DNA from: Helianthus annuus
Lineage: Eukaryota; Streptophyta; Magnoliopsida; Asterales; Asteraceae
Assembly: GCF_002127325.2 (NCBI RefSeq)
Contig: NC_035436.2
Span: forward strand, 18,672,205 to 18,736,204
Direction: 5' to 3'
Length of the DNA stretch: 64,000 nucleotides
Shown: piece by piece, positions 10,636 to 21,641 of the stretch
How positions within the stretch are numbered: the first letter of the stretch is position 1
Layout: each line of letters opens with the position of its first letter
The notes under the pieces: generated by a model
Databases searched by the model: none
Seen by the model: the letters and a program-made list of their open reading frames with translations, nothing else
What the model was told of the DNA's origin: nothing
Position numbers and translations under genes: made by a program

Positions 10636-10900
10636 ACACACTAAGTCATCATAATAACAAATATGGACAATAAAGCTTCTAACACTTAATTAAATACGGA
10701 CACTACTTTTTTTGGATCAAAACACAGATCTTAAACAACTTGGAAAAGAAGAAAACATCTCAGACGACGACGAACATCTTCAAAATCTTCAAGTTTTCTG
10801 CAGAATCTTCACGTCTCCATGATGTTTGGCGGAAACAAACATCAAATCAAGAGCAATGGTGATTCGAAAGGTGGTTGGACCATTCCGTATCGGTAACCAT

Positions 10901-10912
10901 GCTCTGATACCA
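10901..10912 (-). other. Primer-binding site (initiator Met tRNA) of the small element
   Basis: The minus strand reads TGGTATCAGAGC, complementary to the 3' end of plant initiator-Met tRNA, 3 nt inside the LTR end at 10916. Confidence 0.85.
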
Positions 10913-10915
10913 CTA

Positions 10916-11125
10916 TGAAAGCACCGGATCGATGACGAACATCAACATTGCACTTGATAGACATAGAAGATTTCAAAACCATAAAAGATAGAAAGATGTA
11001 GATGATGAAACACTTTATTATTGAGTCAGTCATCACAGATTACAAACCAAAAGAGTATAAATCATCTACAAGCTGGTTTAGATCACAAAGATCTAAACCG
11101 AGCTTTCTCTAACTAACACATAGTA
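10916..11125 (-). repeat. Right (5') LTR of the small element, first part
   Basis: It starts TGAAAGCACCGG on the + strand and is interrupted at 11125 by the gypsy insertion. It continues at 20507 after the duplicated TAGTA. Confidence 0.8.
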
Positions 11126-11529
11126 TGTCACACCCCCAAAAAATCCACACGCGGAGCACCACCGCTTGGAGGCGTGACATGACCAGGATCAAGCCACCAA
11201 TCATATTGAACATAGCATATAATTAAAGTAACCCATCAATACGAAGGGTGTTCCAAAAACCAAACATAAGTAACTGTATAGCGGAAGCATAAATGTAAAC
11301 CCAATGTAAGTAATAAGTTCAAATGTTTAAATGTTTTAGCATGGCATCCACGATCCATGTCCCACAACGACTGCGCCTCCCGTGCAAGCTCCATGCATAC
11401 CTAAGGTCCTGCAAGGCATGTAACAGAGCGTCAACAACAAAGTTGAGCGAGTTCACAGTTGGTTGTTCAGTGATCGTAATAGTATAGTAGGTCGTATGTT
11501 CGCTTAGTCAATCTTGTTTCGTATGCATT

Positions 11530-11730
11530 TGTATCGCAGCCCTCTAGGCATGTGTGCGAGGATTAGTGGGAGTTTCCCAAGTATTCTAGACTAGGTATAT
11601 TTGTATCGCAGCCCACCCGGCATGTGTGCAAAGTTTAGTGTATGGTTCGCAGCCATTCCAGGCATGTGTGCGAAGATTGGTTCTATTATCACAGCCATTC
11701 CCGGCGTATGTGCGAAGAGAAGTATTTGTA
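11530..11730. repeat. Degenerate tandem repeat in the gypsy LTR (4 copies)
   Basis: Four blocks of the form CGCAGCC, variable, GGCATGTGTGCGAAG occur at about 50-60 bp spacing. They are present at 18640-18825 in the other LTR too. Confidence 0.75.
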
Positions 11731-12133
11731 TCACTAGTCTAGCAGTATTTATCAATAACCTTCCTCTCCCGAGGCCTAAAGTACGCAATCCCGATAATGT
11801 CTTAAGTATAAGAAATCTTCCAAACCCACTCCCGACCCTAGGAACCCCATGCCTTGGTAAGAGTGTGAACTCACCTTGGTTTGCTCGGCAGATACACAAA
11901 AGGTCACTTGAGTCACTTGGGGTCAACCACGTCCTAACATGGTTACCATACAGTCAGGTCTAGGTTTAAGTAATGCACGTATGGTTTTCTACACGTATAC
12001 TAACAAGTTACATGATCATGGCATACACGAGTAATCATGGCAGTTCAACAGTAGAAATCACGTAAACAAACAAAGTCCAAGTATGCGGCCCAAATGGTTG
12101 GGCTCGTAAAAGTGTGCAAGTCCAAAACAGTGT

Positions 12134-12350
12134 GCACGTGTACATGGTCTCGAGTCGAGACTAGAGATCTCCAGTCGAGACTAGGCGGTCTCGAGTGGAA
12201 GTCTTGGTGTTCTCGAGTCGCAACTAAGAAGGTCTCGAGTCACAACCGAACCCGCAACCATGGTCTCGAGTTATGCTGTTTGTGCTGAAGATGTGTGGTC
12301 TCGAGTCGAGACTATGAGTTCTCGACTCGCAACCCGTATCGAGACCATGA
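12134..12350. repeat. GGTCTCGAGTCG motif swarm in the gypsy LTR
   Basis: At least nine variants of GGTCTCGAGTCGAGAC, TCTCGAGTCGCAAC and similar recur about every 20-30 bp. The other LTR copy is at 19374-19585. The words match those in the leader of the copia element at 53194-53490. Confidence 0.8.
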
Positions 12351-12786
12351 ATGTAACAGGTTTCCTGATTTGCAGCTCATTATCTTCGTAACATTAGCAA
12401 ACCAATTTGGCAGTTTCAATTCAGATCAAGCAACATTCAATCAATCATATTCATACCACCGTAATCATCATCAATTCAAGAACACACTAATCAATATCAT
12501 ATGAACCTACAACCGTGATCATCCGACTAACGAACTCAAAGACTAACATTAAATCCTCAATCATGATCTAAGCAAGAACAATCAATCCATTATCATGTGG
12601 AACATACAATCGGATCGTTAAACCAGCAAATTCTAAACTAGCATGCACCTTAGTTTATGTGTACATCAAATATGTTAACATGTTTTTCAATCCGTTCGAG
12701 TTATATAAACACTATCCAATATATATATACATGAGCCGATTTCAAGCACATCAACATTAACAGTTTATAACACCATCATCATGTAG

Positions 12787-12789
<3 letters not shown>

Positions 12790-12869
<80 letters not shown>
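12790..12869. repeat. (AT)n microsatellite
   Basis: About 80 bp of uninterrupted AT dinucleotides. The matching place in the other LTR (20023-20058) has only about 36 bp, so the length changed after insertion. Confidence 0.95.
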
Positions 12870-12872
<3 letters not shown>

Positions 12873-13306
12873 AACATCATGTATAATATAACCAACCGTA
12901 AACACTAACTGGATTAGAGGATGCAACAAGAGTTAATCCGAGAGCTGGTGGGATCGCCGGTTTCGAGAGAGAGAGAGAAAAGTGTAGGGTTTGTATGTAT
13001 TCTTGTTTTGCAAGATATGGGAAAACTAAACCTCCCTAAGGGTTTCATGTATGCGTAATGGGTGAGTGGGCCGAACCCAATCATCGGGCTGCCCTTGTTC
13101 TCGAGTCGGGTAAATGGTTTGCGAGTGGGGTTGGGCCGAGAGAAAGATGTGCGGTCAAGAACAAAGTGTGCGGCCCAAATTTGATAACACGTAACATAAT
13201 AAAAATTCATAACATTCAACGCAATCATGCACATCAACTAGTCACGCAACGTTCATACAAGTTACATCAAAGCACAAAGGAAGGTTCTAGAATACGGGTT
13301 GTCACA

Positions 13307-13420
13307 TTATCCCCAAGTTGAAAGAAATTTCGTCCCGAAATTTGGTACGTACTCACTGAGGAAGCTAGTTAAGTTGCATGGTTTTCCTGGTTTTCCTGGG
13401 GTGTCACATCCTCCCCCAGT
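13307..13420 (-). other. Polypurine tract region of the gypsy element
   Basis: On the minus strand CAACTTGGGGATAA runs directly into the LTR start TGTGACAACCCG at 13306. About 100 bp upstream GGGGGAGGA is followed by TGTGACACCCC, which imitates a second tract plus LTR start and overlaps the end of the integrase frame. Confidence 0.6.
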
Positions 13421-14297
13421 TGCTCTTGGTAGCTTCAGCCTCAGTAGTGGTTGTACTGTTCGCGAAAAATTGGGGATACTTTTGTTTCATCTGATCTTCG
13501 CGTTCCCAGGTGAACTCTGGGCCACGACGGGAGTTCTAACGAACTCGAACAAGAGGTATTCTAGTGTTCTTAAGGACCTTGACATCCCGATCCATGATTT
13601 CAACTGGTTCCTCGACGAATCGCAACTGTTCGTCGATACTGATCTCCTTCAAAGGAACTATGAGGGTCTCATCTGACAGACACTTCTTCAGATTCGACAT
13701 GTGGAAGACGTTGTTAACTGCACCGAGTTCTGCTGGTAGGTTCAGTTTGTAGGCCACCTTTCCTATTCTTTCTATGATCTCGAATGGTCCGACATATCGC
13801 GGATTGAGTTTGCCTCGTTTACCAAAACGAACTACATCCTTCCAGGGCGAAACTTTGAGTAGCACTCGATCCCCAACTTGAAACTCGAGTGGTTTCCTAC
13901 GCTTATCGGCGTAGCTTTTCTGACGGTCACGAGCTGCCGCCATGCGTTGCCGTATCTGCGCAATCCATTTAGTAGCATCAACTACCATTTCTGGACCTGT
14001 GATTTGGCTATCCCCCACCTCTGCCCAACAGAGAGGTGACCGACATTTACGTCCGTACAATGCCTCGAATGGAGCGGCTTGGATGCTGGTATGGTAACTG
14101 TTATTGTATGAAAACTCCACTAAAGGGAGATGCTTTTCCCAGCTGTTGCCGAAATCAATAACACATGCCCGAAGCATGTCTTCTAGGGTTTGCATCGTGC
14201 GCTCAGACTACCCATCCGTCTGAGGGTGATATGCTGTGCTCATGTCTAATCGAGAGCCAAAAGATTTGTGCATTGATTGCCACAGTTCTGAAGTAAA
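13404..14297 (-). pseudogene. Gypsy integrase, C-terminal part
   Basis: After the TAA at 14298 the frame continues with FTSELWQSM and AYHPQTDG, then a TAG (14208-14210) where Gln is expected in the DGQSERT motif that carries the catalytic Glu. Downstream follow [20 protein letters not shown] and a [12 protein letters not shown] block with [16 protein letters not shown], typical of the integrase C-terminus. The tail is VRVR, stop, then NSRRGPEFTWERE; the stop replaces the usual Trp, and the tail is chromodomain-like. It cannot be expressed as a whole. Confidence 0.85.
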
Positions 14298-15566
14298 TTA
14301 TGCATCACGATCCAAAATAATAGAGGTTGGTACCCCGTGCCTTGAGACAACTTCCTTGAGATATACATCTGCTAGAGTGGAGAACTTGTCCGTTTCCTTA
14401 ATAGCCAGGAAGTGTGCAGACTTTGTGAGTCGATCCACGATCACCCAAATGGTATCGTTCCCACGTTGAGATCTAGTTAGGCCAGTAACAAAATCCATGG
14501 AAATTTCCTCCCATTTCCACTGTGGTATCTTGGGTTGCTGTAGTAGGCCTGACGGTTTCTGATATTCCGTTTTGACTCTCGCACAAGTTAAACACTTGCC
14601 AATGTAAGTTGCTATGTGGGCTTTCATGCTAGGCCACCAATACGTAGTTCTGAGATCGTGGTACATTTTATCCGAACCTGGATGTACCGAGTAGCGAGAC
14701 TTATGTGCTTCGTCCATTACAAGTTCTCGTAAACCGCCATATAGTGGGACCCAAATACGCCCCGTTACATAATAGGCACCGTCTTCCTTTTGTTCTAATC
14801 GTTGCCTTGAGCCACGTAAGGCTTCAGCCCTTACGTTTTCTGGTTTCAATGCTTCTACCTGAGCATCTCGTATCTGTGCAGGAAGACCAGACTGAATAGT
14901 AAGCTGTAGTGCTCGCACGCGTCTAGGTAGAGTGTCTTTTTGACTGAGAGCGTCAGCCACAACGTTGGCTTTGCCTGGATGGTACTTGATGGCGTATTCG
15001 TAATCGTTAAGTAGTTTAACCCATCGACGTTGACGCATGTTCAATTCCTTCTGCTTGAAGATATGCTCGAGACTCCTGTGATCGGTGTAGATAGTGCACT
15101 TGGTACCGTACAGGTAGTGTCGCCATATCTTGAGCGCGAAAACAACGGCTCCCAGCTCTATATCGTGCGTCGTGTAGTTCCGTTCGTGAACCTTGAGTTG
15201 GCGCGAAGCGTAAGAAATAACTTTATCCCGTTGCATCAATACACAACCAAGCCCCTGTATCGATGCGTCACAATAGACCACAAAATCGTCCGTGCCCTTT
15301 GGCAATGAGAGGATAGGTGCACTGCAAAGTCTATGCTTTAAGTGCTGAAAAGCGGTTTCCTGAGTATTACCCCAACGGTAGGTGACACCCTTCTGTGTTA
15401 GTAGTGTAAGCGGCTGTGCAATCTTTGAGAAATCTTTATTGAATCTTCTGTAATAACCCGCCAAACCCAAGAATTGGCGTATTTCCGTTGGTGTACGTGG
15501 TGCAGGCCAGTTCCTGATAGAATCTACCTTGGATGGATGAACATGGATCCCATCCTTGTTTACCAC
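14298..15566 (-). pseudogene. Gypsy RT thumb, RNase H and integrase N-terminal/core
   Basis: This is a 422-codon open stretch. In order it holds the RT connection ([19 protein letters not shown]), RNase H ([52 protein letters not shown]) and the integrase zinc-binding region (H..., then CLTCARVK). The integrase core follows with the first catalytic Asp in SMDFVTGL and the second in ILDRDA, directly before the stop. It is entered from RT through a 1-base frameshift between 15566 and 15586. All key residues are present, but the protein is cut from its neighbours. Confidence 0.9.
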
Positions 15567-16039
15567 ATGGCCTAGAAAGTGGACTTCATGAAGCCAGAAG
15601 TCGCATTTCGAAAAACTTGGCGTACAATTGCTCTGTTCGAAGGAGCTTCAAAATAAGTCGCAAATGCTGCTCGTGTTCCTCCTGACTCTTAGAGTAGATC
15701 AGGATGTCGTCGATGAATACAATCACAAACTTATCTAGGTAGGGCTTGCACACCCTGTTCATAAGGTCCATAAAGACTGCCGGTGCGTTTGTCAACCCGA
15801 ATGGCATGACAAGAAACTCGTAGTGGCCGTAACGGGTTCTAAATGCGGTTTTGGAGACGTCCTCATCACGGACTCTCAGCTGATGATATCCTGACCTCAG
15901 GTCTATCTTGGAATAGTAGCTCGACCCTTGCAACTGGTCGAATAGTCATCAATACGTGGAAGAGGATAGCGGTTCTTCACTGTTACCTTATTCAGTTCAC
16001 GGTAGTCAATGCACATCCTGAAGGTACCGTCCTTCTTTT
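15567..16039 (-). pseudogene. Gypsy reverse transcriptase, fingers and palm
   Basis: Motifs visible across two frames are [61 protein letters not shown] and the catalytic FIDDILIYS (15586-15933). A frameshift lies at about 15945, just after PLPRIDD, and another at about 15586 after LYAKF. Compared with the family, the stretch joining APYRLA to the conserved PWGA block lacks about 25 residues, so an internal deletion sits at about 16050. Confidence 0.88.
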
Positions 16040-17914
16040 TCACGAATAATACTCGAGCTCCCCAGGGCGAAGAGCTAAGCGATACGGTGCTCGAGCTATA
16101 GGTGCTGCTCTTGGAGCTAGCTCGATCTGGAATTCGACCTGGCGATGAGGCGGTAACCCAGGTAGATCTTCAGGGAACACCTGAGGAAAGTCACGTACAC
16201 CCGGAATATCTTCCAATCTCCTTTCTTTTGCTGTTGCATCAGTAACGAGTGCCAAAATGGCAGTGTGCCCCTTTCGTAAACACTTCTGGGCCTTCAGAAT
16301 GGAGATGATGCCAACCACTGCACCACTCTTGTCGCCTTGAACTTCGAGAGGTTCTTTACCAGAACGAGGAATACGAACTACCTTCTCTTTGCATAAGATA
16401 TCTGCTTGTTGTTGGGATAACCAATCCATTCCAATGACGATGTCGAAACTACCTAGAGCTATGGGAATGAGATCAATAGAGAAAGTCTGACCAGCGACGA
16501 TAAGATTACAACCCTGAACTATGTGTGTGGCCTCAAGACTTTTACCGTTAGCTAACTCTACGACATGTTTGGTGTTTAAGGGAGTTGGTGCACGTTTTAA
16601 CATTTGGCTAACTTTCAAAGACATATAACTCGTATCCGCACCCGAATCAAACAAAACAGTAACATAAAAGTCGTCGAGGAGAAACTTACCCATTACCACG
16701 TTGGGATCATTCTTTGCTTCTCCCTGCCCCAGCACAAATGCACGTCCCCTAGCTTCATTGCCGTTATTGTTTCCACCGTTGTTGTTCCCATTGCCCTGAT
16801 TGTTATTGTTGTTGCGATTCTGGTTCAACTGGGGGCAATCCTGCTTGAAGTGGCCTTCAGCACCACACTGAAAGCATCCCCTGTTGCCTCGCTATTGCTG
16901 CTGCTGTTGGTTTTGAGGAGCTGGTGGTTGTTGTTGGTTCTGATTTGCAAGTCGTGAGCTCCTGCAATCTTTAGCTTCGTGCCCTATCTTGAGACATCTC
17001 TGACAGCGGCCCTTGCGGCACTGACCACTGTGGTGTCTGTTGCACCTGTTACATAGTGGGTGAATTCCCCGATATCCACCCTGCCCCTGACCACCAGAAG
17101 TTTGCTGACCCGGGCTCTGGTAATCACTATTCTTGCGCTGCTGCTGTGCTTGAGACTGAACGGTAGCTGAACCCTTGCTGGAATCCCCATCCCATTTCCG
17201 CTTGTTGTCATTGGGGTTAGCAGGAGTAGAAGAAGTGGTAGCAGTAGCACTGATGCGCTAAGGCAGCCTGTTCTGTTCCACTACCTGATCTGTGAGGCGA
17301 TGAGCAAGACGCTGAATATCCTGAATATTATTAAGGTTAGCCGATGTCACGTGGCTCTGAATTTCTGGCGCTAGCCCCTTGAGGTACAACTCAATGCGCT
17401 TGACTGGAGGGTCCACCATGGTTGGACACAAGATGGCCAGCTCGTTTGACCGCTTTGTATAAGCTTCAATTTCCGACCCTGTCATTTTCAGATGATATAG
17501 CTCCACCTCCAACTTGTGGATGTCATCACGTGTGCAGTATTCTCGCTTGATCAGTTCCTTGAAATCGTTCCAAGGGGTGGCGTTAGCAGCTGCCAACCCT
17601 AATAACTGAACTTGCACGTTCCACCAAGTCAGCGCAATTCCTTCTAAAGTACCAGTGGCGTATTTCACCCTGCGAGCCTCAGGGCATTCACACATTTCAA
17701 ACACCGACTCGAGCTTCTCAAACCAGTGGAGGAGTCCCACTGCTCCTTCAGTGCCACTAAATGTGCTTGGACGACAGTCCATGAAGTTCTTGAAAGTGCA
17801 AACAGGTTGCTGAGCGTGTTGACCTCCTGCCTGTGCGGCTGCAAGTGCCGCAGCAACTTGTTCGTTAATGAGAGCCGTCAACTGGGCTTGTGTCATGTTA
17901 ATACGTCCAGACAT
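16040..17914 (-). pseudogene. Gypsy gag-protease reading frame with two TAG stops
   Basis: One frame encodes, from MSGRINMTQ (17914), the gag capsid region (FSGTEGAVGLLHWFEKLESV; ALTWWNVQ; DDIHKLEVELYHLKM). Two zinc knuckles follow, CQRCLKIGHEAKDC and CFQCGAEGHFKQDC, then a Gln/Asn-rich linker. The aspartic protease (VLFDSGADTSYM; DIVIGMDWLS) ends toward RT. TAG codons at 17258-17260 and 16892-16894 interrupt it at expected Gln positions. The frame upstream of Met 17914 is also open but lacks gag-like sequence, so I prefer the later start. Confidence 0.9.
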
Positions 17915-18228
17915 GATCTTCATGGTAAAGGTAACATAAGTGAGAGAGGTTCGCGAAAAATGCGATGACAGAAAAGAGTAAGCACACAAGTGTTCTCAAG
18001 CAATAGTGGTTATGTGTATCTAAGCATACCCTGAGCAAAGTTCTATGTAATCTAGCAAGTAGGCAATATAAAACATAAACCATATTACCTAGAATGTTGA
18101 GTCTTGCACGTGGAGCGAAGCGTCGTTGTGGATCGTAGAGAGCACTGTTCTGGTTATAGTCTGGTTTTAATAAAAACGTTTTTCCCTTATTAAAACCAAG
18201 TTCTCTATAACCAATGGCTCTGATACCA
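17915..18228 (-). other. Gypsy leader with primer-binding site (18215-18228)
   Basis: On the minus strand TGGTATCAGAGCCA lies 3 nt inside the LTR end at 18232 and matches the initiator-Met tRNA 3' end. The rest of the leader is non-coding. Confidence 0.85.
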
Positions 18229-18231
18229 ATT

Positions 18232-20018
18232 TGTCACACCCCCAAAAAATCCACACACGGAGCACCACCGCTTGGAGGCGTGACATGACTAGGATCAAGC
18301 CACCAATCATATTGAACATAGCATATAATTAAAGTAACTCATCAATACGAAGGGTGTTCCAAAAACCAAACATAAGTAATTGTATAGCGGAAGCATAAAT
18401 GTAAACCCAATGTAAGTAATAAGTTCAAATGTTTAAATGTTTTAGCATGGCATCCACGATCCATGTCCCACAACGACTGCGCCTCCCGTGCAAGCTCCAT
18501 GCATGCCTAAGGTCCTGCAAGGCATGTAACAGAGAGTCAACAACAAAGTTGAGCGAGTTCACAGTTGGTTGTTCAGTGATCGTAATAGTATAGTAGGCCG
18601 TATGTTCGCTTAGTCAATCATGTTTCGTATGCATTTGTATCGCAGCCCTCTAGGCATGTGTGCAAAGATTAGTGGGAGTTTCCCAAGTATTCTAGACTAG
18701 GTATATTTGTATCGCAGCCCACCCGGCGTGTGTGCGAAGTTTAGTGTATGGTTCGCAGCCATTCCAGGCATGTGTGCGAAGATTGGTTCTATTATCGCAG
18801 CCATTCCCGTCGTGTGTGCGAAGAGAAGTATTTGTATCACTAGTCTAGCAGTATTTATCAATAACCTTCCTCTCGTGAGGCCTAAAGTACGTAATCCCGA
18901 TAATGTCTTAAGTATAAGAAATCTTCCAAACCCACTCCCAACCCTGGGAACCCCATGCCTTGTTAAGAGTGTGAACTCACCTTGGTTTGCTCGGCAGATA
19001 CACAAAAGGTCACTTGAGTCACTTGTGGTCAACCACGTCCTAACATGGTTACCATATAGTCAGGTCTAGGTTTACGTAATGCACGTATGGTTTTCTACAC
19101 GTATACTAACAGGTTACATGATCATGGCATACACAAGTAATCATGGCAGTTCAACAGTAGAAATCACGTAAACAAACAAAGTCCAAGTATGCGGCCCAAA
19201 TGGTTGGGCTCGTAAAAGTGTGCAAGTCCAAAACAGTGTTACATGATCATGGCATACACAAGTGATCATGGCAGTTCAACAGTAGAAATCACGTAAACAA
19301 ACAAAGTCCAAGTATGCGGCCCAAATGGTTGGGCTCGTAAAAGTGTGCAAGTCCAAAACAGTGTGCACGTGTACATGGTCTCGAGTCGAGACTAGAGATC
19401 TCCAGTCGAGACTAGGCGGTCTCGAGTGGAAGTCTTGGTGTTCTCGAGTCGCAACTAAGAAGGTCTCGAGTCACAACCGAACCCGCAACCATGGTCTCGA
19501 GTTATGCTGTTTGTGCTGAAGATGTGTGGTCTCGAGTCGAGACTATGAGTTCTCGACTCGCAACCCGTATCGAGACCATGAATGTAACAGATTTCCTGAT
19601 TTGCAGCTCATTATCTTCGTAACATTAGCAAACCAATTTGGCAGTTTCAATTCAGATCAAGCAACATTCAATCAATCATATTCATACCACCGTAATCATC
19701 ATCAATTCAAGAACACACTAATCAATATCATATGAACCTACAACCGTGATCATCCGAGTAACGAACTCAAAGACTAACATGAAATCCTCAATCATGATCT
19801 AAGCAAGAACAATCAATCCATTATCATGTGGAACATACAATCGGATCGTTAAACCAGCAAATTCTAAACTAGCATGCACCCTAGTTTATGTGTACCTCAA
19901 ATCTATTAACATGTTTTTCAATCCGTTCGAGTTATATAAACACTATCCAATATATATATACATGAACCGATTTCAAGCACATCAACATTAACAGTTTATA
20001 ACACCATCATCATGTGGA

Positions 20019-20060
<42 letters not shown>

Positions 20061-20501
20061 CAACATCATGTATAATACCACCAACCATAAACACTAACCG
20101 GATTAGAGGATGCAACAAGAGTTAATCCTGTTAATCCGAGAGCTGGTGGGATCGCCGGTTTCGAGAGAGAGAGAAAAGTGTAGGGTTTGTATGTATTCTT
20201 GTTTTGCAAGATATGGGAAAACTAAACCTCCCTAAGGGTTTCATGTATGCGTAATGGGTGAGTGGGCCGAACCCAATCATCGGGCTGCCCTTGTTCTCGA
20301 GTCGGGTAAATGGTTTGCGAGTGGGGTTGGGCCGAGAGAAAGATGTGCGGTCAAGAACAAAGTGTGCGGCCCAAATTTGATAACACGTAAATAATAAAAA
20401 TTCATAACATTCAACGCAATCATGCACATCAACTAGTCATGCAACGTTCATACAAGTTACATCAAAGCACAAAGGAAGGTTCTAGAATACGGGTTGTCAC
20501 A
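18232..20501 (-). repeat. 5' LTR of the gypsy element (2270 bp)
   Basis: A near-identical copy of 11126-13306. It is longer because of a 125-bp tandem duplication (19115-19364), partly offset by a shorter (AT)n run (20023-20058). Confidence 0.92.
19115..19364. repeat. 125-bp tandem duplication in the 5' LTR
   Basis: Two copies start TACATGATCATGG at 19115 and 19240 and are nearly identical. The 3' LTR has one copy, so the duplication arose after integration. Confidence 0.9.
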
Positions 20502-20506
20502 TAGTA

Positions 20507-20866
20507 GCTCTCTCTCTAGAAATGTGCATACACTATTGAGGAATAGCTAGGGTTTATGAGAGGTTGCACGAAGCTGATCACCCAGATCCATTCTCACTGA
20601 GATGAATGAATGTGATGGATTCCCAATTCTAACCTATACACCCATATATATAGGTTAGGGCAAAACCCTAAGTCCTGACAATGCATATCCACAATATCCA
20701 CAAATTCGGACAACACAGTACATAACTTTATCCGAGTTTGTCAACTCATAAGTTCGGACCCTTTAGACTCACTTCCATCCGAATTTAATCAATAACGTTG
20801 ACTTGGGCTTTAACTTTATTATATAGAACTGATAAAGCATAGTTACCAGCAGGAGCTGCACTTACA
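20507..20866 (-). repeat. Right (5') LTR of the small element, second part
   Basis: It aligns with 8850-9202, including CTAGGGTTTGTGA/CTAGGGTTTATGA and the TATA-like box, and ends CTGCACTTACA at 20866. Confidence 0.8.
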
Positions 20867-21301
20867 ATTAGGGTTCTTAATGATGTGTAAAAAATGGGGA
20901 AATATGTGTTGGTGGTGACAGGTGTGGGTGGTGGTGGCTGACAGTGGCGGTGGTGGTGGGTGGTGATATGTGGGGGCAGTGCTTGCTAATGGTGGTAGTG
21001 GCGATGGAGAACTGATGTGGGGGAGTGAGAGGGGTATAGAAGAGAGAGAGGTGTATTCATATGTACTATATATTATTTTTAATTTAATTTTGTTTTATTT
21101 ATTAAAATATAAAAAATGAGTTAAAAAGACTATAATACCCATGTGTTTTCTGATTTAACCGGAAAAATTATCTGGGTTAGGGCTAAAGGACATAACGTGT
21201 AGGATTTGAAAAAATTAAGTACAAATCTCATCAATTTTAAAAACAAATGACAACGTCTGAAATGTGGTATAAAGATAAAGGACAAAACTTTCAATTCACT
21301 C

Positions 21302-21641
21302 TATTAAATTTTTGCATTATAAATTTATTACATTTATATTCAAATTCAAGAAAAAAAAAACTCCTAGAATCAGTCGCTACCAATATACACCACAATATCA
21401 ACCTGATTTGGTAAGGGTGCACATTTTCATTTTATAAAAGTTATCATATTTAACCATAGAATATCAGATGTAACTCATCTTCAAATTTGACATATATAAA
21501 TTTTCCTTAAAACCAGCCTAAAGTCATTATTACCAAAAAAAATTCTACTAGAAAAAGCATAATATTAAATTTTTGCATTACAACTTAATTACATTTATAT
21601 TCAAATTCAAGAAAAACAACTGCTACTACTACGGTCATTAA
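21302..21641. other. Flank between the Mutator-like element and the tandem array
   Basis: AT-rich DNA holding the second copy (21439-21575) of the direct repeat at 7549-7679, and two copies of the phrase ATTACATTTATATTCAAATT. No coding frame. Confidence 0.6.

Larger units (their letters stand above)
11126..13306 (-). repeat. 3' LTR of the gypsy element (2181 bp)
   Basis: It starts TGTCACACCCCC and ends GGGTTGTCACA on the + strand. It holds a four-fold degenerate repeat (11530-11730), a CTCGAG-type swarm (12134-12350) and an (AT)n run. Open frames inside it (for example 11601-11963) recur in the other LTR only because the LTRs are copies; they are not genes. Confidence 0.92.
11126..20501 (-). 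mobile_element. Complete but inactive Ty3/gypsy element with 2.2-kb LTRs (Tekay-type)
   Basis: Long LTRs (11126-13306 and 18232-20501) flank a minus-strand gag-protease-RT-RNase H-integrase region. The target duplication TAGTA sits at 11121-11125 and 20502-20506. Ends are TGTGACA...TGTGACA in coding orientation. The primer-binding site is for initiator Met tRNA. Long LTRs, domain order and an integrase tail with a WNSRRG-like, TWERE block fit the Tekay/Del chromovirus lineage; this assignment is inference. Over the first 410 bp the two LTRs differ at about 10 positions, so insertion was recent relative to the copia elements. Stops and frameshifts inactivate every domain. Confidence 0.92.
8690..20866 (-). 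mobile_element. Small non-coding LTR retrotransposon, split by a gypsy element
   Basis: LTR-like direct repeats of about 510-570 bp (8690-9202, and 10916-11125 plus 20507-20866) enclose about 1.7 kb without coding potential. On the minus strand a primer-binding site (10912-10901) follows one LTR and a polypurine tract precedes the other, so transcription is leftward. It lacks gag and pol and must have used proteins in trans, like other short non-autonomous plant LTR elements. The left LTR lacks the last 45-55 bp of its U5 end, so the outer target duplication cannot be verified. Its right flank is the Mutator-like element's interior. Confidence 0.75.
7680..21301. mobile_element. Mutator-like TIR element split by nested retrotransposons
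   Basis: The termini are exactly inverted (GAGTGAATT at 7680, AATTCACTC ending 21301). TIR similarity runs about 200 bp, to about 7880 and from about 21105. A 9-bp direct repeat TATTAAATT flanks the element at 7671-7679 and 21302-21310; 9 bp is the usual Mutator-family duplication. The element's own DNA is 7680-8689 and 20867-21301. Its interior has the same CT- and CCACC-rich tract (7940-8040) and GGTGG tract (20915-21000) as the two TIR elements to the left. No transposase is present, so it is non-autonomous and was enlarged by the LTR elements inserted in it. Confidence 0.8.

Noticed and set aside
11601..11963. Open frame of 120 codons, conserved at 18707-19069
   Set aside because: It lies in the two LTRs of one element, and conservation is explained by their common origin. 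It covers a degenerate Cys/Gly-rich tandem repeat and has no family match I recognise.
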